Source: Streptomyces sp. NBC_00223
GTDB lineage: Bacteria; Actinomycetota; Actinomycetes; Streptomycetales; Streptomycetaceae
Direction of reading: 5' to 3'
NCBI RefSeq assembly: GCF_036199905.1
Contig: NZ_CP108109.1
Coordinates: forward strand, 992,001-1,056,000
DNA length: 64,000 nucleotides
Positions 40,143-49,767 of this stretch are shown one piece after another. Under the pieces are notes generated by a model. The model saw only the letters and a program-made list of their open reading frames with translations, was not told the DNA's origin and ran no database searches. Made by a program: the position numbers and the translations under genes. Numbering within the stretch: the first letter of the stretch is position 1; the number at the start of each line of letters is the position of its first letter.

Positions 40143-41779
40143 TTAGGCTCTGTCCCGTAATCGGTGGTAGCGCTGTGTAGTGATCATTGGAGGAGGATGC
40201 GGTGGCGGAGCAGGGGGAATCTGGCTCGGCCGTGCATCTGTCTCATGATCCGTTTGGTTCGGGTGTTGACGCCCTCGGTGCGGCCGTTGTGGTAAGGGCG
40301 GGTGAGTCCGGCGTCGACGGCGGCACGGTCGAGTTCGAGGCCGTTCGCGAAGGAGTGCAGGTGGGGCAGGTCGGTGGCGCGGACTGTGGTGATCCACTCG
40401 CCGAGCTTGGCGTCGTTGCCGTCCGCTGGGGTCAGTAGCTGGGCGAACTCGCCGGTGAGGCGGGCGAGTTCGGTCATCTCGGGGCAAGTCCGGGTGAGTT
40501 CCCTGAGGAGTGCGGCGTCCTTGTCGCGCAGGTTCTCGGGGCGGGTGAGGAGGAGGCGGGCGAAGCGCTGCGGGGTGGTGACCGGCTTGTCGCCTTCGGC
40601 GCGGCCCTGGGTGATGTAGCGGACCAGCAGGTTGGCGCTGCCGGTGTAGCCGAGTTCCCTGATCTCGTGCAGGAGGTGGGTGACGGGCACAGCGGGGTCT
40701 TCGTTTCGGCGGCGGCGAAGATGGTCGCGGTAGGGGTCGACGAGTGTGGGCTTGTAGCGGGGTGCGCGGCGCTCGGTGGTGGGCTCCTTCATGCGGGCGT
40801 ACCGCTTGACGGTGTTCAGGGCGACATCGAGGCGGCGGGCGCATTCGAGCAGGCCGACGCCCCTGTCGAGCAGGTGATGGACCTGCTGCCAGCGCTCGCG
40901 GGTGGTCTGCTCGCGTACGCCTCCGGGGCGGGCGGGGTTCACTGCGGTGGCCCAGCAGACGGCGTGGGAGCGGACTTCGGCCAGGACCTTGCCGCACAGG
41001 TTGGACCACAGGTGCCACCGGTCGCTGACCTGCACCGCTTCGGGGAGGGCCTGGCGGATCGCCTCGCCGTAGGAGGCGGAGCCGTCACGGCAGACGTACT
41101 CGGCCCCGGGATGCTCGCGCAGCCACGCGATCAGGGTCTGGGCGGTGCGGTCGGGCAGGACGTCGATCCGCTCGCCGGTCTCAGCGTCGATGATCACGGT
41201 GGCGTAGCGATGCCGGCGTTTGAGGGCGAAGTCGTCGACGCCGAGCACGCGCGGGACGCGCAGCGGCGTCACTGCCTGGCGCATGAGCATGCGCAGGGCG
41301 GTCGAGCGCGAGACTGCGCAGGCCAGGACGCGGGAGAGGCGGGCGCCCGCCCGGCCTGCTAACTCCTTTACAACGGAGCCGAGTTGGTCGGCCAGGCGGT
41401 TGGTGCGGCGCTGGTAGCGCTCCACGACGCCGGGAACCTGCTCGCGGAACGTCTGCCGCGGGCAGCCGGACACCGGGCACACCAGGCGACGGACCCGCAC
41501 CGAGACGACGACCCGCCGTCCGTCCACCGGCACGTCCGCGATCACCCGCCCATGAAACCCGTGCATCCGCGCTGTTCGCGTCCCGCACGCGGGGCACGGT
41601 ACCGGATAGTCCCGAGTCCGCGCCGAAACCCGGATGACCTCGCCCTCGTCCGTCACGCCCTCGATGACCAGGGCCGACAACCCTGAAAACACCACAGCCA
41701 CAAGCTCATTGACATCGCGCACACCATGCCAACGACGGCCGTCACCCTTCGTTACCACCGATTACGGGACAGAGCCTAA
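40143..41779 (-). mobile_element. ISL3-family insertion sequence
   Basis: Element of 1,637 bp with perfect 27-bp terminal inverted repeats (40143-40169 and 41753-41779), outer end TTAGGCTCTGTCCCGTAATC. It carries one transposase gene. No 8-bp target duplication is visible (flanks GTCATGAA and ATCCTGAT), so the element or its flanks have rearranged since insertion. It lies between the cluster and the island. Confidence 0.9.
40184..41758 (-). CDS. ISL3-family transposase
   Basis: DDE transposase of 524 aa. The N-terminal zinc-binding stretch is CPACGTRTARMHGFH with CPVSGC downstream. The catalytic core contains VLGVDDFALKRRHRYATVII, CRDGSASYGEAIRQALPEAV (second Asp) and SDRWHLWSNL, all typical of ISL3 members. 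The C-terminus reads DRAAVDAGLTRPYHNGRTEG, then VNTRTKRIMRQMHGR (catalytic Glu in RTEGVN). It looks intact. The GTG start lies within the terminal repeat; a GTG slightly further in (VRDVNELV) is possible. Confidence 0.92.
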   Translation of the reverse strand: MVTKGDGRRWHGVRDVNELVAVVFSGLSALVIEGVTDEGEVIRVSARTRDYPVPCPACGTRTARMHGFHGRVIADVPVDGRRVVVSVRVRRLVCPVSGCPRQTFREQVPGVVERYQRRTNRLADQLGSVVKELAGRAGARLSRVLACAVSRSTALRMLMRQAVTPLRVPRVLGVDDFALKRRHRYATVIIDAETGERIDVLPDRTAQTLIAWLREHPGAEYVCRDGSASYGEAIRQALPEAVQVSDRWHLWSNLCGKVLAEVRSHAVCWATAVNPARPGGVREQTTRERWQQVHHLLDRGVGLLECARRLDVALNTVKRYARMKEPTTERRAPRYKPTLVDPYRDHLRRRRNEDPAVPVTHLLHEIRELGYTGSANLLVRYITQGRAEGDKPVTTPQRFARLLLTRPENLRDKDAALLRELTRTCPEMTELARLTGEFAQLLTPADGNDAKLGEWITTVRATDLPHLHSFANGLELDRAAVDAGLTRPYHNGRTEGVNTRTKRIMRQMHGRARFPLLRHRILLQ

Positions 41780-41797
41780 ATCCTGATAGACCCTGGT

Positions 41798-43193
41798 CAT
41801 GAGTTAGATGCCGTGGGGGTTCAGTTGGTGGAGCACGATGGTGCGGGTGACGAGTCGGGTTCCGGGGTCGGTTGAGCTGCGCGTTTGGTAGCTGAGGTGG
41901 GGGCGCTTGGTCTTGCGGGGTGCGGTTCTTGGGGGCCGGTCCCGGATGAGCATGTCGGGGAGATCGGCTATGAGGAAGCGCAGGGCCTGTGCGAGGAGTT
42001 CAGGGGGAAAAAGCCGCCCGGACGGAGCCTTTGACCGCGTCCACCACGGGAGGGAAGCTGATACGGGCCGGGTCGATGCCCGCGATCACCGCGCTCTTGT
42101 GGATCAGGGTGCGTAGGGCCTGGTAGACGCAGAGCAGGGCCCAGATCTCCTGCCGTACCCCCTCTGGCTTGCCCGAACGCAGGATGCCGCCGGGCGCTCG
42201 GAGATCGACCTTCACCAGCTTGAACAGGACTTCCACCGACCAGCGCTCCGCATAGCAGCGGGCCAGTTCCAAAGCCGGAGCGGCCTTCGGGTCCAGCAGT
42301 GTGGTGATCAGGCAGAACACCTCGCTGACGCCGTCGTCGTCGGCGACGCTGTACTCGATGACCAGGACCGCGGTGCGCTGTCCGCGCCGGGTGCCGCGCA
42401 GTTCGGACAGATAGGTGCCATCCGCCAGCCGCTTCTTCACCGGCAGGGCGAAAGAGGCCGAGACGCGCCACAGCAGCTGGGCCCCGCCGCCGGCGGCGCG
42501 CGTGTAGAGGTCGTAGGAGGGAAAGCCACGGTCGGCCAGCAGCAGCATGTCCGGCCGCAACCGGTCCAACAGCCGTTCGAACAGGGTGCGTTCGCCGACC
42601 TCGATGGAATCGAAGGCGGCCCCCACCAAGGCCAGGGTGCCGCACTCGGCCAGCGCCACCAGCCTCGCCTGCGGACGACTGCCACCAGCCGGAACAGCGA
42701 AAGCAGCCTCGTTCTCGGCCCCTGAGGGAAGGTCGAAGACCGTACCGTCCACCGCCATCAGACGCAGACCCCGCCAGAACGCCTGCGGGGTGTGCTCATC
42801 ACCCACCGGGGCCGCGACCTCGTCGAACAAGTTCCGCAGCGGTGCCTCGCCCAACCGGTAACGGGCCAGCGAGATCGCCCCGTCAGTGGGCACCCGGTAG
42901 CCGTCCCAACCGCCCCGCGACCACCGCAGTCCCTCCAACAGGCCCCGCAGCGTGCGCACATAGCCCTTGCCCGGCTCCAGCCACAACGCCATCGCCAGAT
43001 ACATCATCAACCGCGCCGGCAGCGAACGGACCCGCTCCTCACGCGCACCCGCCTCATCGATCGCAGCCTGCACCATCTCTCGGAGAACACCGTCGCCAGC
43101 AACCCGATCGACACGTCATCCGTCAGCCGCCCCGCGACCGCAACACCACTCCGCTCCATCCGAAGATCATCGCACCCGAACCGCTAACTCATG
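41798..43193 (-). mobile_element. IS4-type insertion sequence, decayed
   Basis: Element of about 1,396 bp bounded by CATGAGTTAG (41798-41807) and its complement CTAACTCATG (43184-43193); similarity between the ends continues imperfectly inward. It starts 18 bp after the ISL3 element and ends inside an AbiTii gene. Its transposase is frameshifted twice. No target duplication is seen. Confidence 0.75.
41804..43159 (-). pseudogene. IS4-family transposase, two frameshifts
   Basis: DDE transposase broken into three frames. The N-terminus (ATG 43159, reading MERSGVAVAGRLTDDVSIGL, LATVFSE) is followed by a shift near 43078. The central 42000-43076 segment carries MAVDGTVFDLP, LLLADRGFPSYDLY and CYAERWSVEVLFK, the DDE core. 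The run TTTTTCCCCC near 42000 then causes a second shift, after which AAFPPELLAQALRFL and a typical tail continue to the TAA at 41804. Both shifts are single-base-type lesions, and I see no reason to expect programmed frameshifting here. Confidence 0.8.
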
Positions 43194-43800
43194 GCCATTG
43201 CTCCCTGCCCCTGAGGACGTGGGCACTGCGGGAGCTCCAGGGCTACGAAGGCACGGATGTGCCGATTCCCGACTACCGGAGGATCCCGGCACCTCTGGTG
43301 ATGGACGGTCTCACCGCCAGATTCAAGTTCCGGGAACAACCGGTCAGCTTTTTCGACCTGCCTGACTTCGCCCGCGACAGCCTGGGCGACGGGATCCGGT
43401 TCGGGAAGAGCGTCGGCCAAATTGAGTCGCTGATCGCTGGACAACCAGGCGACAGCGTGCGGATCGCCCCGCCCATGGCTGCCGAACTTGCCGTGTTCAT
43501 GAGCCAGAACTCCCACCGGCAGGTGCTCAGGCTGTACTGGACGGTGGACCCCTCCGCCCTGGAAGGCATCCTGGATCAGGTCCGGACCCGCCTGGTCCAG
43601 CTGGTCGGCGAGCTCCGGGCCGCTATGCCGCACGGCCAGAAGGACCCGACACCAGACCAGGTCGCACAACCGTACAGAGCATCAACATCACCACAGGTGA
43701 CAATTCCTCTGTCACCGTCACTGCACCGCTAGCAGTTGCCCATCGCCGCGGCGTAGCGCGTGCCGAAGCCAGCAGTGAACAGACTGCTACCGATCGTTAG
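43194..43800 (+). pseudogene. AbiTii abortive-infection gene, 5'-truncated and frameshifted
   Basis: Remnant of an AbiTii-domain protein. The frame entering from the IS4-type element reads WALRELQGYEGTDVPIPDYR, then GQIESLIAGQPGDSVRIAPP and LEGILDQVRTRLVQLVGELR, which match the AbiTii N-terminal domain starting at its second helix; the first helix has been replaced by the insertion sequence. The open frame stops at 43732, but a shift near 43670 restores VQSINITTGDNSSVTVTAP, the usual kind of AbiTii tail, to the TAG at 43798. It is thus inactivated twice. Confidence 0.7.
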
Positions 43801-44127
43801 CAACCGGTGACATCGGCCTTTGTGGTCACAGGGCACCCGGTGGCGAGCCTTCCTGCGCACCGCGGAATTCACCCCGCGGAGCCGGCTGGTCCGCAACCAC
43901 GAGCACGCGGATCGTCACATCCTTCGCTGGCGCAGCGTTCCAGAGCGCACGGAATGAGCCCCCTCCTTCTCGGGCATTGCTGTCCGACCAAGATGGCAGC
44001 CTTCCGACACTGTCCGTATAGTGCCGCGACCCTTCGGGCTGCTCGCGTACGGGCGACGGCACAGAGCGGCGGGCCGTACGATGCGGACGGGGTTCTCCCG
44101 GGATCCCGGGTAGGAATCTCAGCAGGG
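43801..44127. other. Gap with possible regulator scrap and palindrome
   Basis: No intact gene is seen in these 327 bp. On the minus strand 43826-43918 reads VTIRVLVVADQPAPRGEF, like the first 20 residues of a NarL-type response regulator with the key Asp pair damaged, so it may be a tiny remnant. CCCGGGATCCCGGG (44097-44110) is a perfect palindrome 17 bp before the IS3-family element. Confidence 0.35.
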
Positions 44128-44158
44128 TGAGGTTCCCCCGGTGTGCGGGTGTGGCTGA

Positions 44159-45079
44159 CTAGCTGGTCGGGGCGGGTTGACGTGGTTTCAGGTTCGTTGG
44201 TTCGGTCGTCGCCCGGTTGGCGTAGTGCTTCTCTTCGTACTCGATCGGGCTGAGGTAGCCGAGCCGTTTTTGGATGCGGCGGGGGTTGTAGAAGCCGTCG
44301 ATGTACTCGAAGAGCGCGAGGTTTGCTTCGGCTCTGGTGGCGAAGACGCGGCCGCGGATGCACTCGGTCTTGACCAGCATCCACAGGTTCTCCGCGAGGG
44401 CATTGTCGAACGAGTCGCCGACCGAACCCATGGATGCCTGGATCCCGACCCTGACCAGGCGTGTTGTGAGTTTCACCGAGGTGTATTGGGTGCCGTGGTC
44501 CGCGTGGTGGACGAGTTCGCCGGGCGCGACTTCGCGGCTGGCCAGGGCGTATTCCAGCGAGGTCAGGACCAGGTCGGCGTCCGCGCGGGCGGAGGTCTCC
44601 CATGCCACGACCCGGCGGGAGAACGCGTCCCGGATCGCCGATAGCCACAAAGGCCCCTCCTGGGTGGAGATCATGGTGAGGTCGGTGACCCACAATCGGT
44701 TCGGCCCGTTCGCGGTGAAGTCGCGTTGCACCAGGTCAGGAGCGAGTTCGGCGTCGGGGTCCCGGCGGGTGAAACTCTTGCCCCGGCGGGGGCTGATCCC
44801 GGCCAGGCCGGCCTGGCGCATGAGCCGCTCGACGCGCTTGCGGCCGACATGGACACCCTCGCGCTTGAGGACGGCGTGCACGCGGGGCGAGCCGTAGATC
44901 CCGCCGGACTCGTCGTGGATCTGGCGGATCCTGCTGGTCAGCCCGGCGTCCTGGCGGCGCCGTTCGCACGGCTCGGTCACGGCTCGGCGCCAGCGGTAGT
45001 AGGTGGAGGAGGGGATGTCCAGTTCCCGGAGTACGGGCTCGACCCCCAGGTGCGAGTGCTCATCGAGGAGCGCGGTCAT
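44159..45079 (-). CDS. IS3-family transposase orfB
   Basis: Integrase-core (DDE) part of the transposase, 306 aa. It begins MTALLDEHSHLGVEPVLREL, has the HTH_21 segment GIYGSPRVHAVLKREGVHVG and the catalytic stretches WVTDLTMIST, HHADHGTQYTS and DSFDNALAENLWMLVK. It overlaps orfA by 4 nt (ATGA) in the -1 frame, so an OrfAB fusion by frameshifting near the TTTTTT run at the end of orfA is expected for this family. Intact. Confidence 0.95.
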   Translation of the reverse strand: MTALLDEHSHLGVEPVLRELDIPSSTYYRWRRAVTEPCERRRQDAGLTSRIRQIHDESGGIYGSPRVHAVLKREGVHVGRKRVERLMRQAGLAGISPRRGKSFTRRDPDAELAPDLVQRDFTANGPNRLWVTDLTMISTQEGPLWLSAIRDAFSRRVVAWETSARADADLVLTSLEYALASREVAPGELVHHADHGTQYTSVKLTTRLVRVGIQASMGSVGDSFDNALAENLWMLVKTECIRGRVFATRAEANLALFEYIDGFYNPRRIQKRLGYLSPIEYEEKHYANRATTEPTNLKPRQPAPTS

Positions 45080-45438
45080 CTGGGCCGGGTCGGGTCGAGC
45101 TGGGCCGCGAAAAAAGCCGAGGCCGTCCGCAGGACCTCATTGGCACGCTTGAGCTGGGCATTCTCCTTGCGCAGGGCGGCCAGCTCCTCCCGCTCGGCAG
45201 TGGTCAGCACATCGTCCCGTTCGCCGGCGTCCGCCTCGGCCTGGCGGATCCAGTTGCGCAGGGCCTCGTGGTGCACGCCGAGTTCCTCGGCCATGCGACG
45301 GATCACGGGCTTCGGCTCGGCCGCCCGGTACAACCGCACCGCACGCTCACGCAACTCCAGCGGGTACTTCCTCGGGGCAGGCATCGTCAGGGCTCCTCTC
45401 ATGAAACCCATCTGACCTGCTGTCACCATTCCCCGCAT
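45076..45438 (-). CDS. IS3-family transposase orfA
   Basis: DNA-binding protein of 120 aa with an HTH_Tnp_1 fold (KYPLELRERAVRLYRAAEPK, ELGVHHEALRNWIRQAEADA) and a C-terminal leucine-zipper-like coil (EREELAALRKENAQLKRANE). A natural internal start at MPAPRKYPLELRE is more typical than the upstream one. It ends TASAFFAAQLDPTRPR, overlapping orfB. Confidence 0.93.
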   Translation of the reverse strand: MRGMVTAGQMGFMRGALTMPAPRKYPLELRERAVRLYRAAEPKPVIRRMAEELGVHHEALRNWIRQAEADAGERDDVLTTAEREELAALRKENAQLKRANEVLRTASAFFAAQLDPTRPR

Positions 45439-45497
45439 CTCGGGGGAACCTCAGGGCGACATTTCGACAGCCGAGCCGCAGGAAGGGTGACAGGCGT

Positions 45498-45620
45498 ATG
45501 ACAGCGAACGCCGAGCACCTGAAGGCTCTGGTGAGTGCCCACGCCGAGGCCGACGACGATCGATTCTACAGCGTGGCCTTGCAAGTGGCGGCGAAGTCCG
45601 CCCGCCAGGGGCAGGGCAAG
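45498..45620 (+). pseudogene. AAA-type ATPase gene, only the first 41 codons left
   Basis: The frame begins MTANAEHLKALVSAHAEADD, then DRFYSVALQVAAKSARQGQG. This is the characteristic N-terminus of a Streptomyces AAA-family ATPase common on mobile DNA and next to phage-related genes. It is cut at residue 41 by the next IS3-family element, and the open frame beyond that point is IS sequence. The remainder of the gene is not found on the far side of the element, so DNA was lost as well. Confidence 0.6.
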
Positions 45621-45687
45621 TTTGAAGCTTCCCCGTTGACCTGGACACCTGGAGACTGGGACGTGGTCCCAGAGGAAGTAGAGCCAG

Positions 45688-45987
45688 GTGAGCAACAAGC
45701 AGGGCAAGCGGTACTCGGAGGAGTTCAAGCGTGATGCCGTCGCGCTGGCCCGGTCCTCCGGCAAAACGGTCACCGAGGTGGCCCGGGACCTGGGAGTGAG
45801 CCCCGAGGGGCTGCGGAGCTGGGTCAAGCAGGACAAGATCGACCGCGGCGAGGGCGGCCCGGGCGAACTGACCAGCGCCGAGCACGAGGAATTGCGTCGC
45901 CTTCGCCGGCAGAACCTCGAACAGCAGAAGACCATCGAGGTCCTGAAAAAAGCCACGGCCTTCTTCGCGCGGGAGAGCGACCGGTGA
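45688..45987 (+). CDS. IS3-family transposase orfA (second type)
   Basis: Protein of 99 aa starting at GTG 45688. It has the helix-turn-helix KRYSEEFKRDAVALARSSGK, then EVARDLGVSPEGLRSWVKQD, and a coiled coil ending in IEVLKKATAFFARESDR. It overlaps orfB by 4 nt (GTGA). The element's left end lies 67 bp upstream. Confidence 0.92.
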   Translation: MSNKQGKRYSEEFKRDAVALARSSGKTVTEVARDLGVSPEGLRSWVKQDKIDRGEGGPGELTSAEHEELRRLRRQNLEQQKTIEVLKKATAFFARESDR

Positions 45988-46865
45988 GCGAGGTCTACCG
46001 GTTCATCGCGGCGGAGAAGGCCACCTACCCGGTCACCCTGCTCTGCCGCGTACTCGGTGTTCCTCGCTCCTCCTTCTACGCCTGGAGCGACGGCGAGGAC
46101 ACCCGGCGCGCGCGCCGTCGGGCCGACGAAGCACTCGTGCACGAGATCACGGTGGTCCACCTGGCCTCCAGGGGCGCCTACGGCGTCCCGCGCGTTCATG
46201 CCGAGCTGCGGCGGCTGGGCCATGGCGTGAACCGCAAGCGTGTCGAGCGGCTGATGCGCGAACGAGGCATCGCCGGAGTCACCCGCCGTCACCGTCGGTC
46301 GCTGACCCGGCCGGACAAGCAGGCGCGGCCCGCACCGGACCTGATCGGCCGTGACTTCACCGCGGACCGGCCCGGCACCCGCCTGGTCGGCGACATCACC
46401 TACCTGCCGACCGAGGAGGGCTGGCTCTACTTCGCCTGTTGGCTGGACCTGGCCACCCGCGAGATCGTCGGCTACGCGATGGCCGACCACCACCGCGCCG
46501 ACCTGGTCGTCGACGCCCTGCACATGGCCCACGGACGCGGTCGCCTGGAACCGGACTGCATCGCGCACAGCGACCGCGGAAGCGAATACACCTCGGCTCA
46601 ATTCCGCAGCGAGGTAACCAGGTTGGGCATGAGGGCGAGCACCGGACGCACCGGCTCGTGTTACGACAACGCCGCAGCCGAGAGCTTCTGGGCGGTTCTC
46701 AAAGCCGAGATCGGCACCCGGACCTGGCCCGACAGGGCAACCGCCCGCACCGAGGTCTTCTCCTTCATCGAGACCTTCTACAACCGGCGCCGACTACGCA
46801 AACACCCCAACTGGGGCTACCTGACCCCGCACGAGACCCGACAGCGGCACACCATCGCCGCATAA
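45984..46865 (+). CDS. IS3-family transposase orfB (second type)
   Basis: DDE transposase of 293 aa: HTH_21 segment RGAYGVPRVHAELRRLGHGV, catalytic LVGDITYLPTEEGWLYF (Asp), HSDRGSEYTSAQF (Asp) and CYDNAAAESFWAVLKAEIG (Glu). It is complete and ends QRHTIAA close to the right end of the element. It appears functional. Confidence 0.95.
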   Translation: MSEVYRFIAAEKATYPVTLLCRVLGVPRSSFYAWSDGEDTRRARRRADEALVHEITVVHLASRGAYGVPRVHAELRRLGHGVNRKRVERLMRERGIAGVTRRHRRSLTRPDKQARPAPDLIGRDFTADRPGTRLVGDITYLPTEEGWLYFACWLDLATREIVGYAMADHHRADLVVDALHMAHGRGRLEPDCIAHSDRGSEYTSAQFRSEVTRLGMRASTGRTGSCYDNAAAESFWAVLKAEIGTRTWPDRATARTEVFSFIETFYNRRRLRKHPNWGYLTPHETRQRHTIAA

Positions 46866-46881
46866 GAACGAGTGTCCGAGA

Positions 46882-49767
46882 TCACGGGGAAACTTCACAG
46901 GAATGCCGAAGTCCGATGTCGGACATCGTCAGCAGCTGATCCCCGACCCGGCACGACCAGCTGCCGCCGGGAGGGTCTCCGTCCAGCAGCTCCGGCGGTG
47001 TCGCACTCATCCGCAGGACCACCAGAGCGGACAGCACGGGCTGCTCGGCCCACGGCGCGGGCGCTTCCTGTCCGTCGCCGCGCTGAGTGAGCCAGCGGCC
47101 CGGGACGGGTACGGTCTGCCGCATGACCAGGCGGACATCTCTCCGGGTCAGTCGCTCGCCGCCGCCAGCGGTTGAGGAGCCCGGTACGGGGACCGCACCG
47201 TCCGGATCGAGCGTCCAATCGCCACCGGGCTGCTGGTAAAAGCACACGGCCCGCTCCGAGTCCGCCCCCAACCGGGTGGTCACCAGCGCCTCGTCCAGCA
47301 GGCCCAGGCCGGCGTCGCTCAGCTTGGCCAAGTCCAGCAGGCCCGCAGGCGGCGGCACGGCCGTCATCGCGGCCAACTGCTTCTCGGCCAAATCCGATGC
47401 CTCCCTCTCGGCATCCTGTCGGCGCAATTCCGCGGCAGCCGCCTCCGGCAGGCGGTCGGCGAAGTCCACCGCGTAGACCTCGTCGACGAGCCGCTGCACA
47501 TCGGCCGGCACCTCGATCCCCGCCGCCCGCGACTCCCGCAGCAACTCCGAGGTGCGTCGCAGCAGGGCGGCGTCGTAGACCGTCCCCCACGTGCGCGGTG
47601 CCCTGACCTCGCCGTCCACGGTGGGCTCCAGGACCACCAGCCTGGGATCGTCACCGACCCAGGCGGGGCGGTCCTGGCGCTCATGGCGCATGCACCGGCC
47701 CGCACGCTGCAAGAGCTGCGCCAACGGTGCCAGATCGGAGATCACCAGGTCGAAGTCCAAGTCCAGTGACTGCTCCACCACTTGAGTCGCCACCAGAACG
47801 CTGCGCGGACGTAGACCCCGTTCCGGTCCGCTGTCGGCCTCGGGCTTGCCGAAAGCCTTCTCGCAACGGTCGGTGATCTCCCGGCGCCGCTGTGCCGGGT
47901 ACCGCGAGTGCAGCAGCATCAGCCCGTCGGGTTCGGCTGCCAGTTCCGGGAATCGGGTCTGCAGCAACCGGTACGTCCGCTGCGCCTCCGCGACGGTCGT
48001 GCAGCACACCAGGGCGCAGCCGCCGCCGTCCACCACCGGCTTCAGATGCTCAACCAGCGTTCGGCTGCGGGTGCCGGCCAGCGAGCCGCCTCGGTCACCG
48101 GTGTCCCAGACCACGCCTTCGACGTTCAATCGCACCCTCCGCGGCCGGTCGCTGGCCACTGCCCGCGGGGGCGACACCGCGCCGGTGGCGGCGTCGACGT
48201 AGAGCCATCCCGGATACACCGGCTCCACCAATGCCGGGTCAACGAAGCCGCAGCCACGCCGGTACGCCTCCACCAGCGAGGTGGCCGCCCGGCCGGCGAG
48301 CGTCGCGGACAACAGCACCACCGGGGTGCCCATCGCCCCGAGCCATTCCAGGAGTCGCACCAGCAGGCTGTGCATCCACGGCCCGTAGGCGTGCGCCTCG
48401 TCCACCACGAAGACCTTGTTCGACAGACCCAGCAGGCGCAGCACGTTGTAACGCACCGGCAGCACGCCGGTCAGCGCCTGATCGATCGTGCCGGCGCCCA
48501 GCGGCGCGAGCAGACCGCGCTTGCCCCCACGCAGCCACTGGCCGGCATCGATGCCCGCATGCCCGTCGGACACCGTTGCGTCGAGACCCCCCTCCGCCGC
48601 TGAGGCAGGCACCGGGCTCTGCCCGTACACCTCGCTCAGCCACGCCATGCTGTGCAGCAGGGTCAGCGCGCGGTCACCGCCCACATTGTCCGCGGCGAAG
48701 CCGGCGACCCGGCCGAACATGGCGTCAGCCGTGGCCATCGTGGGCAGCGCGAAATACAACCCCCCGGCCCCCGAGGCCCGGGCCATGATCGTCGCCGCGT
48801 GCAGCGCCGCCTCGGTCTTTCCGTCGCCGGTCGGAGCGGTGACCAGAAGTAGCCCGGGGCCGCCCGATGCCGTCAACCGCGGCAAGTCCGCCGCCAGACT
48901 GGACTGCAGGGGGTTGGGCACGAACGGGAACTGCTCGCCGAAGCGGCGCTCGGGAAACCGAGCCACCCCCAACCGGGCTACCTTTACGACCCGTTCGGCC
49001 CCGCTGACAGCCACCTCCCAGTGCCGCCGCAACTCCTCTTCTCCGGCCTGCCAGCCCGGCACCGTCAATCTGCTCTCAATCACGCTCTCCTGGCTCGACA
49101 GCCAGTCCGCGACCACAATCAGACCCAGGAACCGCACCGCGACCTCAGCCGGCAACGGGCCCTGCGGAACCGGCACCACGCCGTCGCCCGCCACCAGGCG
49201 CCGCACCGCGTCGGCGTGCTCGCGTCGCTGCACCGCCCACCCGGCACCGCCCAGACCCGGCATCCAGCCCTGCACGTCCTGGAGGTGCTTGCGCTCCAAC
49301 GGGCGGTGGAAACAGCCGTGATGACCCCCCAGCAGCTGGGCGACCTGGTGATGCGGGGACCGGGACGGATGACGCGCCTGTGGATAGCCCCAGTCGGCCA
49401 GGATCTGCGTCAAAGCCCAGTGCCCGGCAGCGTCGTGGCGCAGCCTCTCCCGTTCGGCACCCGGCTCATGCGCGTACTCCGGATCACCAGCCAGCGCTTT
49501 GTACGCTTCGGGCACCATGGCCTGGAACGGGGGGCTGACCTTCCCGATGTCGTGCAACCCCGCCCACAGGCACAGCCACTGCCGGCACACCTCCTCCGGC
49601 ACACCGAGGCGTTCGGCCGTCCGCGCCCTGGCCTCAACGGTCAACGTCAAGTCCCACAACGCGCCCGCGACCGCCGCCGCGTCCAGCAGATGACACACCA
49701 CCGGGTAGGACCGCGTCAGGCCCTTGTTCTTCCCCCACAGCCGTGCATCCACAACCGGCACCGCCAT
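46882..49767 (-). CDS. cas3: Cas3 helicase-nuclease (type I), 3' end replaced by IS
   Basis: HD nuclease-helicase of type I CRISPR interference, 961 aa. Seen: HD motif in GLHDIGKVSPPFQ (His72, Asp73), GGHHG, Walker A TAPTGDGKT (Lys317), DEAH box VVDEAHAYG (Asp456), LLSATLAG, and motif VI QLLQRAGRCMRH. The start is ATG 49767 with GGAGGT upstream. The last four codons (EVSP) and the stop are supplied by the right end of the IS3-family element, so the native C-terminus and everything downstream are gone. No cse1, cse2, cas7, cas5, cas6, cas1 or cas2 gene remains in the window. On its own it cannot act in interference unless Cascade is encoded elsewhere. Confidence 0.95.
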   Translation of the reverse strand: MAVPVVDARLWGKNKGLTRSYPVVCHLLDAAAVAGALWDLTLTVEARARTAERLGVPEEVCRQWLCLWAGLHDIGKVSPPFQAMVPEAYKALAGDPEYAHEPGAERERLRHDAAGHWALTQILADWGYPQARHPSRSPHHQVAQLLGGHHGCFHRPLERKHLQDVQGWMPGLGGAGWAVQRREHADAVRRLVAGDGVVPVPQGPLPAEVAVRFLGLIVVADWLSSQESVIESRLTVPGWQAGEEELRRHWEVAVSGAERVVKVARLGVARFPERRFGEQFPFVPNPLQSSLAADLPRLTASGGPGLLLVTAPTGDGKTEAALHAATIMARASGAGGLYFALPTMATADAMFGRVAGFAADNVGGDRALTLLHSMAWLSEVYGQSPVPASAAEGGLDATVSDGHAGIDAGQWLRGGKRGLLAPLGAGTIDQALTGVLPVRYNVLRLLGLSNKVFVVDEAHAYGPWMHSLLVRLLEWLGAMGTPVVLLSATLAGRAATSLVEAYRRGCGFVDPALVEPVYPGWLYVDAATGAVSPPRAVASDRPRRVRLNVEGVVWDTGDRGGSLAGTRSRTLVEHLKPVVDGGGCALVCCTTVAEAQRTYRLLQTRFPELAAEPDGLMLLHSRYPAQRRREITDRCEKAFGKPEADSGPERGLRPRSVLVATQVVEQSLDLDFDLVISDLAPLAQLLQRAGRCMRHERQDRPAWVGDDPRLVVLEPTVDGEVRAPRTWGTVYDAALLRRTSELLRESRAAGIEVPADVQRLVDEVYAVDFADRLPEAAAAELRRQDAEREASDLAEKQLAAMTAVPPPAGLLDLAKLSDAGLGLLDEALVTTRLGADSERAVCFYQQPGGDWTLDPDGAVPVPGSSTAGGGERLTRRDVRLVMRQTVPVPGRWLTQRGDGQEAPAPWAEQPVLSALVVLRMSATPPELLDGDPPGGSWSCRVGDQLLTMSDIGLRHSCEVSP

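Larger units (their letters stand above)
44128..45453 (-). mobile_element. IS3-family insertion sequence, copy 1
   Basis: Element of 1,326 bp with 13-bp perfect ends TGAGGTTCCCCCG and CGGGGGAACCTCA, flanked by a 3-bp target duplication GGG. It carries overlapping orfA and orfB on the minus strand. It differs from the copy at 61121-62446 at only about three positions (for example A44190 versus G61183). Confidence 0.95.
45621..46897 (+). mobile_element. IS3-family insertion sequence of a second type
   Basis: Element of 1,277 bp with ends TGAAGCTTCCCCG and CGGGGAAACTTCA (12 of 13 paired). The flanking triplets GTT and CAG differ, so there is no target duplication. With the truncated ATPase gene on one side and the clipped cas3 on the other, it marks a deletion junction. 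orfA and orfB are on the plus strand. Confidence 0.88.

Noticed and set aside
40135..41787. 8-bp target duplication for the ISL3 element
   Set aside because: Flanks GTCATGAA and ATCCTGAT do not match.
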